In this document: positions 40,430 to 48,662 of the stretch, one piece after another
Layout: every line of letters begins with the position of its first letter
Numbering within the stretch: position 1 is the first letter of the stretch
Source: Bacteroidia bacterium
Lineage (GTDB): Bacteria; Bacteroidota; Bacteroidia; Chitinophagales; UBA2359
NCBI GenBank assembly: GCA_030427245.1
Contig: JAUHXA010000005.1
Location: forward strand, 124,001-188,000
Length of the DNA stretch: 64,000 bases
Direction of reading: 5' to 3'
The notes under the pieces: generated by a model
Seen by the model: only the letters and a program-made list of their open reading frames with translations
What the model was told of the DNA's origin: nothing
The model's database searches: none
Position numbers and translations under genes: made by a program

Positions 40430-41620
40430 ATGAAACAAGTAACATTTTGTGAAAAACGTAAAAACACCTTTTCTGCAATTCATTTCCTCCAACGAGTTTT
40501 ATTCTTCTGTTTGGTAGCCTTGATTGGATTGAGCAGTTGTGAAAAAGACCCTACTCCCGAGCCTCAGCCTGAACCCGAAAAAACCGAAGAAAAGAAATCC
40601 TTGGTGGTTTTGGATTGGCCCAAAGCTTTGGAAGATTGTATTACCGATGCCGAAAAAAAAGGTCTCAAAGATGGCACTACATCTTGGTGGAAAGTATGGG
40701 ATGATATGAAGAAACGATGCCCTGATGTAGAAAACGTTGACAATGGTGCAGAATTGGTCAGATTGGCAAGATGGGGAGACAATGCAGCTTTGGTGTCGAG
40801 TAAACACGATTTGAAGGCTGAACTCTGTAAGTTTGCCGATGATGATAAATGTTGTATTGATACCCTAACGATTATGGGGCACGGCTCCAGTGGTTTGATT
40901 ACCGTAGGAGGTGGACAACAAGCTCCTGAATGTAAGTACATCAATGGGAATACAGAAGATTGGATGTCGGTTTTGGAGGATAAAATGAAGGCTGCCTTGT
41001 GCGATAGTGCGGTGATTTTCTTGAATGGCTGCAATGTGGGAAGCGGCGAAAAAGGATTGAAGAAAATGCAGTTTATTGCTGATGCTTTTGACGTGACAGT
41101 GATTGCACCTACTCGAACAGGAACTGCGGGGGAAGATTTGGAGGATTATGAAAGTGATTCTTTGAGAGTGGTAAAACCTGGTGATACTTCAACGGATAAT
41201 GTCTCGGAAGAGGAAACCGACCAGAAAGCAGCTGGGAAAATCAAGGGAAAAATGAAGCCCAGTAGCGAAAAACCATTGAAGAACAAGATCGTAGGTTTAG
41301 GGGTTTACCCAATTAATTACGATGCAATTCCTTCTTTGAGCCAAGGTTTTACATTGCCCATTAATGACCCTGCATTTTTGGAGATCGTGAGTTTTGAAGC
41401 CATCAATGGAGAATTGTCGGTCATAGAGGAAGAAGGTTTAACCAGAGTAGCTTCAACTATTTGGATTGTGGCTTATGAAGATGGTAGTTTTGAAGTTGCC
41501 AAAACCATTTTCAGCAATCACCTTTTCACCAAAAGTACGCCCGAAGGCAATATCTATTTCCAAGTCAATGATTTTGGACGGCAATTGATTCAACAAGCCA
41601 TAGAAATGTCGGTGAATTAA
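40430..41620 (+). CDS. Lipoprotein with DUF4347-like His/Cys (clan CD-type) domain
   Basis: A 396-residue lipoprotein (signal with lipobox LIGLSSC, Cys37, and a Pro/Glu-rich linker EPQPEPEKTEEKK). The core at about residues 58-240 shows DTLTIMGHGSSGLITVGG (His151), then AVIFLNGCNVGSGEKGLKKMQFIADAF (Cys201), then VTVIAPTRTGTAGEDL. The 'HGs.G' and 'l.GCNVg.GekG' pair follows DUF4347 and the His-Cys dyad order of caspase/gingipain-type (clan CD) peptidases. Whether it cleaves anything is unknown. The C-terminal 150 residues (YPINYDAIPSLSQGFTLPINDP... to the end) form a separate beta-rich domain. It stands alone, with a terminator 24 bases after it. Confidence 0.7.
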   Translation: MKQVTFCEKRKNTFSAIHFLQRVLFFCLVALIGLSSCEKDPTPEPQPEPEKTEEKKSLVVLDWPKALEDCITDAEKKGLKDGTTSWWKVWDDMKKRCPDVENVDNGAELVRLARWGDNAALVSSKHDLKAELCKFADDDKCCIDTLTIMGHGSSGLITVGGGQQAPECKYINGNTEDWMSVLEDKMKAALCDSAVIFLNGCNVGSGEKGLKKMQFIADAFDVTVIAPTRTGTAGEDLEDYESDSLRVVKPGDTSTDNVSEEETDQKAAGKIKGKMKPSSEKPLKNKIVGLGVYPINYDAIPSLSQGFTLPINDPAFLEIVSFEAINGELSVIEEEGLTRVASTIWIVAYEDGSFEVAKTIFSNHLFTKSTPEGNIYFQVNDFGRQLIQQAIEMSVN

Positions 41621-41644
41621 CTGTTAGTAAATTTACTTGATTCT

Positions 41645-41690
41645 AAAAAACTCCCAAAGTGAACAAGTCACTTTGGGAGTTTTTTTTTTT
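41645..41690 (+). terminator. Intrinsic terminator after the DUF4347-like lipoprotein
   Basis: Arms AAAACTCCCAAAGTGA and TCACTTTGGGAGTTTT around ACAAG, followed by a run of twelve T. Convergent mtaB (minus) starts far to the right, so it serves the plus-strand gene, but A/T-rich ends allow function on the minus strand too. Confidence 0.9.
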
Positions 41691-41760
41691 GCCAAAACAA
41701 GAATAGTCTTTAGAATTATTGTTATTCGTATTTTTACCATAAGCTTTTGGTATAAAACCT

Positions 41761-43110
41761 TCAATATTTGGCTACTTCAATTTCAACAGAACCTTCCAAG
41801 CTAATTTTTTTCAATTCGGCTATTTTAATATCATTTACCAAACTTTCATCGAAAGGCACTTCAATCTTCACATAATTGTCTGTGAAACCGTGCATCATGG
41901 TGCCTTGTTTTTCTCCTTCAAATAATACTGGGCGAATCGTTCCCAGATGCTGTTCATAAAAATGTCGACGTTTTTTTTCGGACAATATCCGCAGCATCTG
42001 ACTGCGTTCTCGGCGAACACTCAATGGAACGACAGGAGAAAGACTCAAAGCGTGTGTATCGGCTCTTTCGGAATAGGTAAAAACGTGTAGGTAAGAAATG
42101 TCTAAGTCGTTTAGGAAGTGATAAGTATCCAAAAAATCTTCGTGGCTCTCGCTTGGAAAACCCACAATTACATCCACTCCAATACAGGCATGAGGCATCA
42201 GTTGTTTGATTTGTTTGACTCTATCTGTATACAATTCTCGTTTGTAGCGGCGGCGCATAGCCTTTAATATTTTATTGCTACCCGACTGTAAAGGAATGTG
42301 AAAATGTGGCATGAATCGTTTGGACTGAGCGACAAATTCGATGGTTTCGTTGGTCAACAAGTTGGGCTCGATTGATGAAATGCGGAAACGTGAAATAGGC
42401 ACATTTTCTAAGGCTTTCACCAAATCCAAAAAGGTCACTTCCTTGTCCGTTCCATCGTTCAACCTGCGGCCATAATCTCCAATATTCACACCCGTCAAAA
42501 CAATTTCTTGAACGCCCATTGCTGCAATTTTGTGGGCATTATTGACCACATTTTCGATGCTGTCACTTCGACTTTTACCACGAGCAAGCGGAATCGTACA
42601 AAAAGCACACTTGTAATCACAACCGTCTTGTACTTTTAGGAAAGAACGAGTACGTTCACCTACTGAGTAAGCATCGACAAAAAAGTTGGCGGCTTCAATT
42701 TCGCAAGAAATAAACTGTCCTTTTTTTTGTTTGGTGAGGTTGTCGAGGTGTTCGACAATATTGAACTTTTCGGCAGCGCCCAAAACCAAATCCACGCCAG
42801 GAATTTCGGATATTTCTTTGGGTTTCAATTGAGCATAGCAACCCACAACAACGATGTAGGCATTGGGTGAGTGCTTCAATGCTTGTCGAATCACCTTGCG
42901 ACACTTTTTGTCAGCATTATCGGTGACAGAACAGGTATTGATGACATAAACATCCACCTCTTTTGCTTTAAAAAAATCAACTGTTTGGAAACCACCTTTT
43001 TCCATCAAACGACTGATACCCGAAGTTTCAGAGTAGTTCAGTTTGCAGCCCAAAGTGTAAAATGCTACTTGTTTGGTGCTGATTATTGCAGTATTTGTTG
43101 AAGTATTCAC
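41761..43110 (-). CDS. mtaB: tRNA t6A37 methylthiotransferase
   Basis: Radical SAM enzyme that converts t6A37 to ms2t6A in tRNA. The N-terminal UPF0004 domain (VAFYTLGCKLNYSETSGI; VINTCSVTDNADKKCR) holds the second 4Fe-4S cluster, and the radical SAM motif is CDYKCAFCTIPLARG (CxxxCxxC). The TRAM-like C-terminus ends YVKIEVPFDESLVNDIKIAELKKISLEGSVEI. I place the start at a GTG (43110), since the upstream ATG at 43155 would add a leader of MGIFFLFQYFPIFAP that overlaps the -7 box TATCTTTG at 43116-43123; that promoter makes a leaderless or near-leaderless GTG start probable. The protein starts about 14 residues earlier than the conserved KQVAFYTLGCKLN. Confidence 0.9.
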   Translation of the reverse strand: MNTSTNTAIISTKQVAFYTLGCKLNYSETSGISRLMEKGGFQTVDFFKAKEVDVYVINTCSVTDNADKKCRKVIRQALKHSPNAYIVVVGCYAQLKPKEISEIPGVDLVLGAAEKFNIVEHLDNLTKQKKGQFISCEIEAANFFVDAYSVGERTRSFLKVQDGCDYKCAFCTIPLARGKSRSDSIENVVNNAHKIAAMGVQEIVLTGVNIGDYGRRLNDGTDKEVTFLDLVKALENVPISRFRISSIEPNLLTNETIEFVAQSKRFMPHFHIPLQSGSNKILKAMRRRYKRELYTDRVKQIKQLMPHACIGVDVIVGFPSESHEDFLDTYHFLNDLDISYLHVFTYSERADTHALSLSPVVPLSVRRERSQMLRILSEKKRRHFYEQHLGTIRPVLFEGEKQGTMMHGFTDNYVKIEVPFDESLVNDIKIAELKKISLEGSVEIEVAKY

Positions 43111-43115
43111 AGGCG

Positions 43116-43123
43116 CAAAGATA
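43116..43123 (-). promoter_or_regulatory. -7 promoter box for mtaB
   Basis: TATCTTTG on the minus strand, five bases before the GTG at 43110. A TTTCAAT stretch upstream may supply the -33 element. This box lies inside the longer candidate reading frame. Confidence 0.5.
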
Positions 43124-43221
43124 GGGAAATATTGAAAGAGGAAAAAAATGCCCAAAATACTCCATTATTTCTTCAACAACGGGAATATTTTGAGCATTTA
43201 ATTTAATCGTATCTGCTCTAT

Positions 43222-43692
43222 TTACACCATTTTGTCAGCACATACAGAGCTGGCAAAGGCATTTGGTTTGGCTTTGAAGGCAAAACCCATACCCAAGATG
43301 TATCCCATAGCCTCTTTCAAAGCCACGTTAGATTCAAATTGTGGGTTGGTGTTGATGTCGGCGTGTACTTCCAAATCAATGTCGTAGGCATCGAATAGAT
43401 CGCAGAGGCTGTAAGCAATTTCGATAGACATAGCTACTTCCAACAGCATACGCTCCTTGATAGACGTTTGCTGATTTCTGCTTTCATTGTGAATGAACAT
43501 AAAGCCACCTCTTTTTTCTCGCAAGAAAACGATGACCGTAGCAAACTCAACTGTTCCGCCTCGTACTTGTGAGTCAGAACCGATGCAGACTTTTAGCTTA
43601 TTGCCTGCCTTTTTTTCTCTGATAATTGTTTGTTCAACAGTTTGTTTTAGTTCCAGAATTGGCTCACCATTGAATCTTCTCCATTTTTTCAT
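43222..43692 (-). CDS. Ribonuclease H-like YkuK family protein (DUF458)
   Basis: A 156-residue protein of the YkuK/DUF458 family, with RNase H-like fold. Visible features: a basic start (MKKWRRFNGEPILELKQTVEQTI), a first strand VCIGSDSQVRGGTVEFATVIVFL with Asp/Ser in the position of the first catalytic carboxylate, RNQQTSIKERMLLEVAMSIEIA on the central helix (Glu), and LEVHADINTNPQFESNVALKEAMGYILGMGF with Asp. Enzyme activity has not been shown for the family to my knowledge. The start at 43692 (ATG) is preferred over the TTG three codons upstream. It follows mtaB in minus-strand order (upstream of it) with 111 bases between, so an operon is uncertain. Confidence 0.82.
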   Translation of the reverse strand: MKKWRRFNGEPILELKQTVEQTIIREKKAGNKLKVCIGSDSQVRGGTVEFATVIVFLREKRGGFMFIHNESRNQQTSIKERMLLEVAMSIEIAYSLCDLFDAYDIDLEVHADINTNPQFESNVALKEAMGYILGMGFAFKAKPNAFASSVCADKMV

Positions 43693-43898
43693 GATTAACA
43701 ATAGATTTTGATTATTACACTCAATATTAAGTTCAAATACAAATATTAGACTGTCTCCTATGTTTGTATTTGAATTTTAGGTGAAAAGTGGGTGCAAAAT
43801 CATTTATTAAAATCCAACACTTCAAGTGCTTTCAAGTCAATAAGGTATTTTTTATCAAAATAATTCCCTTAATACTCGAAATAATGATTTTTTTTGTA

Positions 43899-43906
43899 AA
43901 TTTGCG
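43899..43906 (+). promoter_or_regulatory. -7 promoter box for the L31 gene
   Basis: TAAATTTG is a perfect TAnnTTTG box, 28 bases before the rpmE start, with a long T run upstream that could supply the -33 region. Confidence 0.6.
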
Positions 43907-43933
43907 GCTCGAAAAAATAAAAAACAATATAAA

Positions 43934-44194
43934 ATGAATAAAGAGATACATCCAAAAAATTATCGGTTTGTTGTCTTCAAAGACTTTTCTTGCGATCATT
44001 CTTTCTTGTCACGTTCTACCATTGAGACTAAAGATACAATTGTTTGGGAAGATGGCAAAGAATACCCATTGGTGAAGTTAGAAATCTCCAGTGCTTCGCA
44101 TCCTTTTTTCACTGGTCAAATGAAATTTATTGATACGGCTGGTCGAATTGAGAAGTTCCAGAAAAAATACGCAAAATTCAAGAAGAAGGCATAA
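43934..44194 (+). CDS. rpmE2: 50S ribosomal protein L31, type B
   Basis: An 86-residue large-subunit ribosomal protein. The N-terminus [24 protein letters not shown], the middle [34 protein letters not shown] and the basic tail ([13 protein letters not shown]) are of the type B pattern (no CxxC zinc ribbon; the single Cys in SCDHS is not a Zn pair). The length matches type B. Strong promoter and terminator flank it, so it is a single-gene unit. Its stop is 49 bases before the terminator. Confidence 0.95.
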   Translation: MNKEIHPKNYRFVVFKDFSCDHSFLSRSTIETKDTIVWEDGKEYPLVKLEISSASHPFFTGQMKFIDTAGRIEKFQKKYAKFKKKA

Positions 44195-44240
44195 TAGAGT
44201 ATTAATTATACTCTTTTGTATGAAAATTATATGCATTTTC

Positions 44241-44273
44241 AAAAAAGCCTCGATTTTACATCGAGGCTTTTTA
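44241..44273 (+). terminator. Intrinsic terminator after rpmE
   Basis: Arms AAAAGCCTCGAT and ATCGAGGCTTTT around TTTAC, ending in TTTTT. Confidence 0.9.
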
Positions 44274-44367
44274 CTTATAATTAACTGCTGTATAAGTCCG
44301 ACAGATTGATATTCAACTTTTAATAAAAAGATAACATTCTCTTCACCTTTTTCGGTAGATACTGCTC

Positions 44368-45576
44368 ATGAGTAATTATATATTATTTGACGACGCTACT
44401 CGCAGACATCTTCTTCCCCTCACTTTTACCCGACCTATTGCAGATTTGCGAATTGGGATACAGACGATTCGACAAAAGTGGCAAAGCGCATTAAATCAAT
44501 CTACTTCTACGCTGACTGCTCCTTATTTGCAGGCTTTGTTTCCGATGAATTGGGCGAAAAACAAAACAAATGTTTTCATCAATTCTTCGATTTTACCCAA
44601 CAAAATATTGGTTAAACAAATTCAAAACCTGGGTATCAATGAGGCAATAGTTGAAGGAAAAATGATTATCGCTGCAAAAAGCGACAAGTCACATCCGCAT
44701 ATTCTACACAAAAGCACCAACGAACAAATACCTTTAATTACGAATTATTCGACTCATTCTCCTAAAACAACTTACCGAAAACTCAATCATGTATGGGATT
44801 TGTTTCTATACAATGCCGAGGCTATTCAAGTTGATTTTGAGGAACTTACCCACAACCAAAACAGCACGATACCAAGCGCAACCAATACGCTGATTAATCA
44901 AAACCAAATTTTTATTGCGGAAGGGGCGAGCGTTCAAGGGGCTTTTTTAAATGCAACGGATGGTCCTATTTACATCGGCAAAAATGCAACTGTGATGGAG
45001 GGAAGTTTGATTCGTGGGCCTTTTGCGCTATGTGATTATGGAGTAGTGAAAATGGGCGCAAAGATATATGGCGGCACTACTATTGGTCCTTATGCAAAAG
45101 TTGGTGGCGAAGTCAGTAATTCGGTGATATGGGGATATTCTAATAAAGGACATGATGGTTTTTTGGGAAATTCGGTCATAGGAGCGTGGTGCAATTTGGG
45201 AGCTGATACCAACAGTTCTAATCTGAAAAACAACTACAGTAAAGTCAAAGTTTGGAACTATTCGGAAGAAGGCTTTGTGACATCTAATCAGCAGTTCTGC
45301 GGCTTGATTATGGGAGATCATTCCAAAAGTGGAATCAATACGATGTTCAATACAGGAACAGTTGTCGGTGCTGCTGCAAATATTTTTGGAAGTAATTTTC
45401 CTCCCAAATTTGTTCCTTCTTTTTCTTGGGGTGGCGGTGAAGGACTTACTACTCACAAAATCGAAAAAGCCATTGATACGGCTCGTAGGATGTATGCTCG
45501 TAGAAACTTACAGTTTTCAACATTGGAGGAAGATATTTTGAAAACGATTTTTGAACAGACGGCTTTTTTGAGGTGA
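44368..45576 (+). CDS. GlmU-family putative sugar nucleotidyltransferase
   Basis: A 402-residue protein with the two-part GlmU-like design seen in Bacteroidota: an N-terminal region of the nucleotidyltransferase type (YILFDDATRRHLLPLTFTRPIADLRIGIQTIRQKW, with the 'LPLTFTRPIADLRIG' motif), and from about residue 180 a left-handed beta-helix of hexapeptide repeats (IFIAEGASVQGAFLNATDGPIYIGKNATVMEGSLIRG; GAKIYGGTTIGPYAKVGGEVSNSVIWGYSNKGHDGFLGNSVIGAWCNLGADTNSSNLKNNYS), then GLIMGDHSKSGINTMFNTGTVVG. The canonical GlmU pyrophosphorylase loop is absent, so it may not make UDP-GlcNAc. It precedes tpiA, with 127 bases between, including a regulator site. Confidence 0.87.
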   Translation: MSNYILFDDATRRHLLPLTFTRPIADLRIGIQTIRQKWQSALNQSTSTLTAPYLQALFPMNWAKNKTNVFINSSILPNKILVKQIQNLGINEAIVEGKMIIAAKSDKSHPHILHKSTNEQIPLITNYSTHSPKTTYRKLNHVWDLFLYNAEAIQVDFEELTHNQNSTIPSATNTLINQNQIFIAEGASVQGAFLNATDGPIYIGKNATVMEGSLIRGPFALCDYGVVKMGAKIYGGTTIGPYAKVGGEVSNSVIWGYSNKGHDGFLGNSVIGAWCNLGADTNSSNLKNNYSKVKVWNYSEEGFVTSNQQFCGLIMGDHSKSGINTMFNTGTVVGAAANIFGSNFPPKFVPSFSWGGGEGLTTHKIEKAIDTARRMYARRNLQFSTLEEDILKTIFEQTAFLR

Positions 45577-45655
45577 TAATGAAGGTAGGTATCGGGTGAC
45601 TCAAATCTTTAGATTTTAATTTTGGAATATTAAAACATATTTTTTCATGCAAATC

Positions 45656-45672
45656 AAGGTATCTGATACCTT
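45656..45672. promoter_or_regulatory. Palindromic site upstream of tpiA matching the MerR/B12 operators
   Basis: Perfect inverted repeat AAGGTATC-T-GATACCTT preceded by AAATC, 31 bases before the tpiA start. It differs from the site at 19392 only at the central base, and the flanking bases are shared too. The right arm reads TACCTTTT, close to a -7 box. Confidence 0.65.
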
Positions 45673-45703
45673 TTTGCAACCATTAATAAAGATAAATAGA
45701 ACT

Positions 45704-46465
45704 ATGAGAGCAAAAATAGTAGCAGGTAACTGGAAAATGAACAAAACGGCTCAGGAAGCCTTAACATTGACTCAAGAAATCATTGAAGGACTAAAAAATG
45801 TAGAATTAGGGGCTAACAAACAAGTAATCGTTTGCCCACCTTCTTTGTATTTGAGTTCTGTGAAAAATACTACAGAAAATTCAAAATTGCAGGTGGGGGC
45901 ACAAAATTGCCACCAAAATGATTTTGGTGCTTATACGGGTGAAATTTCAGTTCCAATGCTGCAATCCTTGGATATACCGTATGTTATACTGGGGCATTCT
46001 GAGAGAAGGACTTATTTTGGAGAAACAGATGAACAGATAAAAGAAAAAGTGGATAAGGTATTGGCATACGATTTGAAGGTAATTTATTGTTGTGGAGAAT
46101 TATTAGCTGTTCGTGAAACGGGAGCTTACTTCGATTTGGTCAAACAGCAAATTTCTACAGCCCTGTTCCATCTTACTCCTACTCAACTACAAAATGTGGT
46201 GATTGCCTATGAGCCTGTATGGGCTATTGGTACGGGCGTAACAGCAAGTCCTGAGCAAGCTGAGGAAATGCATGCTCACATTCGCCACTTAATTGCAGAA
46301 CAATACAATCAAGAAATTGCTGATCAAATGACTATTTTGTATGGCGGAAGTTGTAAGCCTTCAAATGCTGCATCCCTTTTTTCAAAGCCCAATGTAGATG
46401 GGGGGTTGATAGGAGGCGCCGCTCTCAAAGCAGATAGTTTTTTAGGAATTATCGCTTGTATGTAG
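45704..46465 (+). CDS. tpiA: Triosephosphate isomerase
   Basis: Interconverts DHAP and G3P in glycolysis and gluconeogenesis. The 253-residue protein starts MRAKIVAGNWKMNKT (start at 45704; 19 codons of upstream in-frame sequence are leader). Signatures are AGNWKMN (Lys12-type), LGHSERRTYFGE (catalytic His), AYEPVWAIGTGVTAS (catalytic Glu) and ILYGGSCKPSNAASLF (phosphate loop). Family length is as usual. The palindrome at 45656-45672 lies in its promoter region and suggests regulation by the MerR/B12 protein at 19423. Confidence 0.97.
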   Translation: MRAKIVAGNWKMNKTAQEALTLTQEIIEGLKNVELGANKQVIVCPPSLYLSSVKNTTENSKLQVGAQNCHQNDFGAYTGEISVPMLQSLDIPYVILGHSERRTYFGETDEQIKEKVDKVLAYDLKVIYCCGELLAVRETGAYFDLVKQQISTALFHLTPTQLQNVVIAYEPVWAIGTGVTASPEQAEEMHAHIRHLIAEQYNQEIADQMTILYGGSCKPSNAASLFSKPNVDGGLIGGAALKADSFLGIIACM

Positions 46466-46640
46466 CAGAATTTAGATGCTATTCGTCAGCAAATAGGCAA
46501 TATTTGAGTCTTTGACAATCCACTTTTGAGATAATTAACTATATTACGCCCGAACTGCTAAACATTCTGTTAATATGGTGGTCTAAAGATTAAAAGCAAA
46601 GCCAAAACAAAATTATTGAACTGAACTAAACAGTAAGATC

Positions 46641-46982
46641 ATGAAATACCAAATAAATGTTGTCGAACACGCCCTAATTATCTCCTTTGAAGGAAACCTA
46701 ATGGATAAAGAACAGTTGGTTGATTTGACCAACGAACTTGATTTATATGTCGAAGAAGGCATCAACCTTTTTGTGGTAAATGTTGCTCAATTAAAACATA
46801 TCAACAGTACAGGACTTTCTGTATTGCTCACTTTACTAACCAAAGCCCGCAATTCGGGAGGTGAATTGATTCTTGCAGGTATTCCCAAGCACCTTAATAA
46901 GTTGTTGATTATTACCAAATTGAATTCTATTTTCACAATTGTAGATAGTGTAGAAGACGGAATCGAAGCATTGGTGGTGTAA
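46641..46982 (+). CDS. STAS domain anti-anti-sigma-type protein
   Basis: A 113-residue single-domain protein of the SpoIIAA/RsbV type (STAS fold): strand YQINVVEHALIISFEGNLM, helix DLTNELDLYVEEGI, strand NLFVVNVAQLKHINSTGLSVLLTLLTKARNSGGELILAGI. The switch segment INSTGLSVL has the Ser in the position phosphorylated by anti-sigma kinases. No partner kinase or sigma factor gene is adjacent, so its regulon is unknown. It stands in a single-gene unit between tpiA and purA. Confidence 0.88.
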   Translation: MKYQINVVEHALIISFEGNLMDKEQLVDLTNELDLYVEEGINLFVVNVAQLKHINSTGLSVLLTLLTKARNSGGELILAGIPKHLNKLLIITKLNSIFTIVDSVEDGIEALVV

Positions 46983-47089
46983 AATGATGGCGTGTAGTAA
47001 GTTGAATGACTCTACAATCGTCTAAAAATTTGGCACTTAAAATATTGTATGTAGACAATGTAATGGTATGTAATGCAATTCAATAAAAT

Positions 47090-47123
47090 AAACCCTTGTT
47101 ATTTACAAAAATAGCAAGGGTTT
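47090..47123 (+). terminator. Hairpin between the STAS gene and purA (weak terminator)
   Basis: Arms AAACCCTTGTTATTT and AATAGCAAGGGTTT (one mismatch) enclose about five bases. The following sequence is TGTTCAATC without a good T run, so termination is uncertain. Confidence 0.5.
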
Positions 47124-47258
47124 GTTCAATCTATTAACTGGATTCTAAGAAATCCTTCAAGCTCCAATAAATCCTTAACCCAAAATTAACCTCCTTCCGT
47201 TTTAATATACCCCACAATTTCCCTAACTTCACCTTTTACCAAAAACAATGTAATAATT

Positions 47259-48548
47259 ATGTCAGTAGATGTATTGTTAGGTCTTCAATGGGGAGACGAG
47301 GGAAAAGGGAAAATAGTGGATTACCTTGCGAACAATTATGATTTAATTGCACGATTTCAAGGAGGTGCAAATGCGGGACATACGCTATATATAGACGGAA
47401 AAAAAATCGTCTTGCACAATATTCCTTCTGGCGTATTCCACAAACGCCCCCTCAATTTGATTGGTAATGGTATGGTTATAGACCCCGTTGCCTTCAAAAA
47501 AGAAGTAGAGCAAATAACGGCTTTCGGCACAGATGTTCGCCAAAAATTAGTTCTATCCAAAAAAGCACACCTTACCATACCAACCCACAAAATTCTAGAT
47601 GCTGCCTCAGAAGCTGCTAAAGGAAAAGCTAAAATCGGTTCAACTTTGAGAGGGATTTCGCCAACTTACATGGACAAAATCGGTCGAAATGGTTTGAGAA
47701 TTGGCGATATCACCTTGCCCGATTTTGAAGAACGTTATCAAAAGTTGAAGGCAAAACACGAACAACTGTTGTCGAGACTCTACGATTTTGAGTATGATTT
47801 AGAAGAAATGGAAGCTGAATGGAGAGAAGGGATTGAAGTTATGCGTTCTTTTAAATTAGTAGAAGGAGAATACTTTGTGAACCAATTTTTGAAGGAAGGA
47901 AAAGAAGTTTTGGCAGAAGGCGCACAAGGCAGTATGTTGGATATAGATTTTGGGACTTACCCCTATGTCACTTCTTCCAATACGATTACAGCAGGAGTCT
48001 GCAATGGTTTGGGAGTGGCTCCACAGCACATTAAAGAAGTTATCGGGATTACCAAAGCCTACTGTACTAGAGTTGGCGCAGGGCCTTTTCCCTCTGAATT
48101 AGAAAACGAAAAAGGCGAAGAAATTCGTAGAATAGGAGGGGAGTTTGGTGCGACAACAGGTCGACCTCGCCGTTGTGGGTGGATAGATTTACCAGCCCTT
48201 CAATACGCAATTATGCTCAATGGCGTAACCAAAGTGGTGATGACCAAAGTAGATATTTTGTCGGAATTCGAAAGCATTGAAGTTTGTGAGACTTACAAAG
48301 TAGATGACAAAATTCAAAATCATCTACCCTATGACCTCACAAAACACAAAATCATTCCTATTTATCGAGTTTTTGAAGGTTGGCAGTCGAGTTTGGACAA
48401 TTTAGAAACTTTTGACCAACTGCCTTCAAAACTTCAAACGTATATTCAATACATTGAAGAACAATTGGGGGCTCCTGTAGATATTTTATCAACAGGACCA
48501 GAACGGAATCAATTGGTATTTAAGGTAGTGGAAGAAGTTATTGCTTAG
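47259..48548 (+). CDS. purA: Adenylosuccinate synthetase
   Basis: Converts IMP, aspartate and GTP to adenylosuccinate, the first step from IMP to AMP. The 429-residue protein has the P-loop-like GLQWGDEGKGKIVDYL at the N-terminus, GGANAGHTLYIDGKKIVLHNIPSG, IGSTLRGISPTYMDKIGRNGLR, and the late GAQGSMLDIDFGTYPYVTSSNT plus GGEFGATTGRPRRCGWIDLPALQYA signatures. Length is near the usual 430. The sequence downstream is followed by a MoxR-type ATPase after 114 bases. It appears to be a standard housekeeping gene. Confidence 0.97.
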   Translation: MSVDVLLGLQWGDEGKGKIVDYLANNYDLIARFQGGANAGHTLYIDGKKIVLHNIPSGVFHKRPLNLIGNGMVIDPVAFKKEVEQITAFGTDVRQKLVLSKKAHLTIPTHKILDAASEAAKGKAKIGSTLRGISPTYMDKIGRNGLRIGDITLPDFEERYQKLKAKHEQLLSRLYDFEYDLEEMEAEWREGIEVMRSFKLVEGEYFVNQFLKEGKEVLAEGAQGSMLDIDFGTYPYVTSSNTITAGVCNGLGVAPQHIKEVIGITKAYCTRVGAGPFPSELENEKGEEIRRIGGEFGATTGRPRRCGWIDLPALQYAIMLNGVTKVVMTKVDILSEFESIEVCETYKVDDKIQNHLPYDLTKHKIIPIYRVFEGWQSSLDNLETFDQLPSKLQTYIQYIEEQLGAPVDILSTGPERNQLVFKVVEEVIA

Positions 48549-48662
48549 GTAGCTGTATTGTTCTATTGCTGAATTGCTAAACGGCTCAACATCATATTAA
48601 AAATGTAGTGCCAAATAGTGATTGTGAAACAATAAGAGAATACAACAATAAATCAATCTATA

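Noticed and set aside
45586-45600. GGTAGGTATCGGGTGAC as another MerR/B12 site near tpiA
   Set aside because: Only one half matches AAGGTATC; the second arm is degenerate, so it is not listed as an operator.
48560-48595. ATTGCTGAATTGCTAAACGG string after purA
   Set aside because: A short heptamer-like repeat with a weak relative near 46551; too short to call an element.
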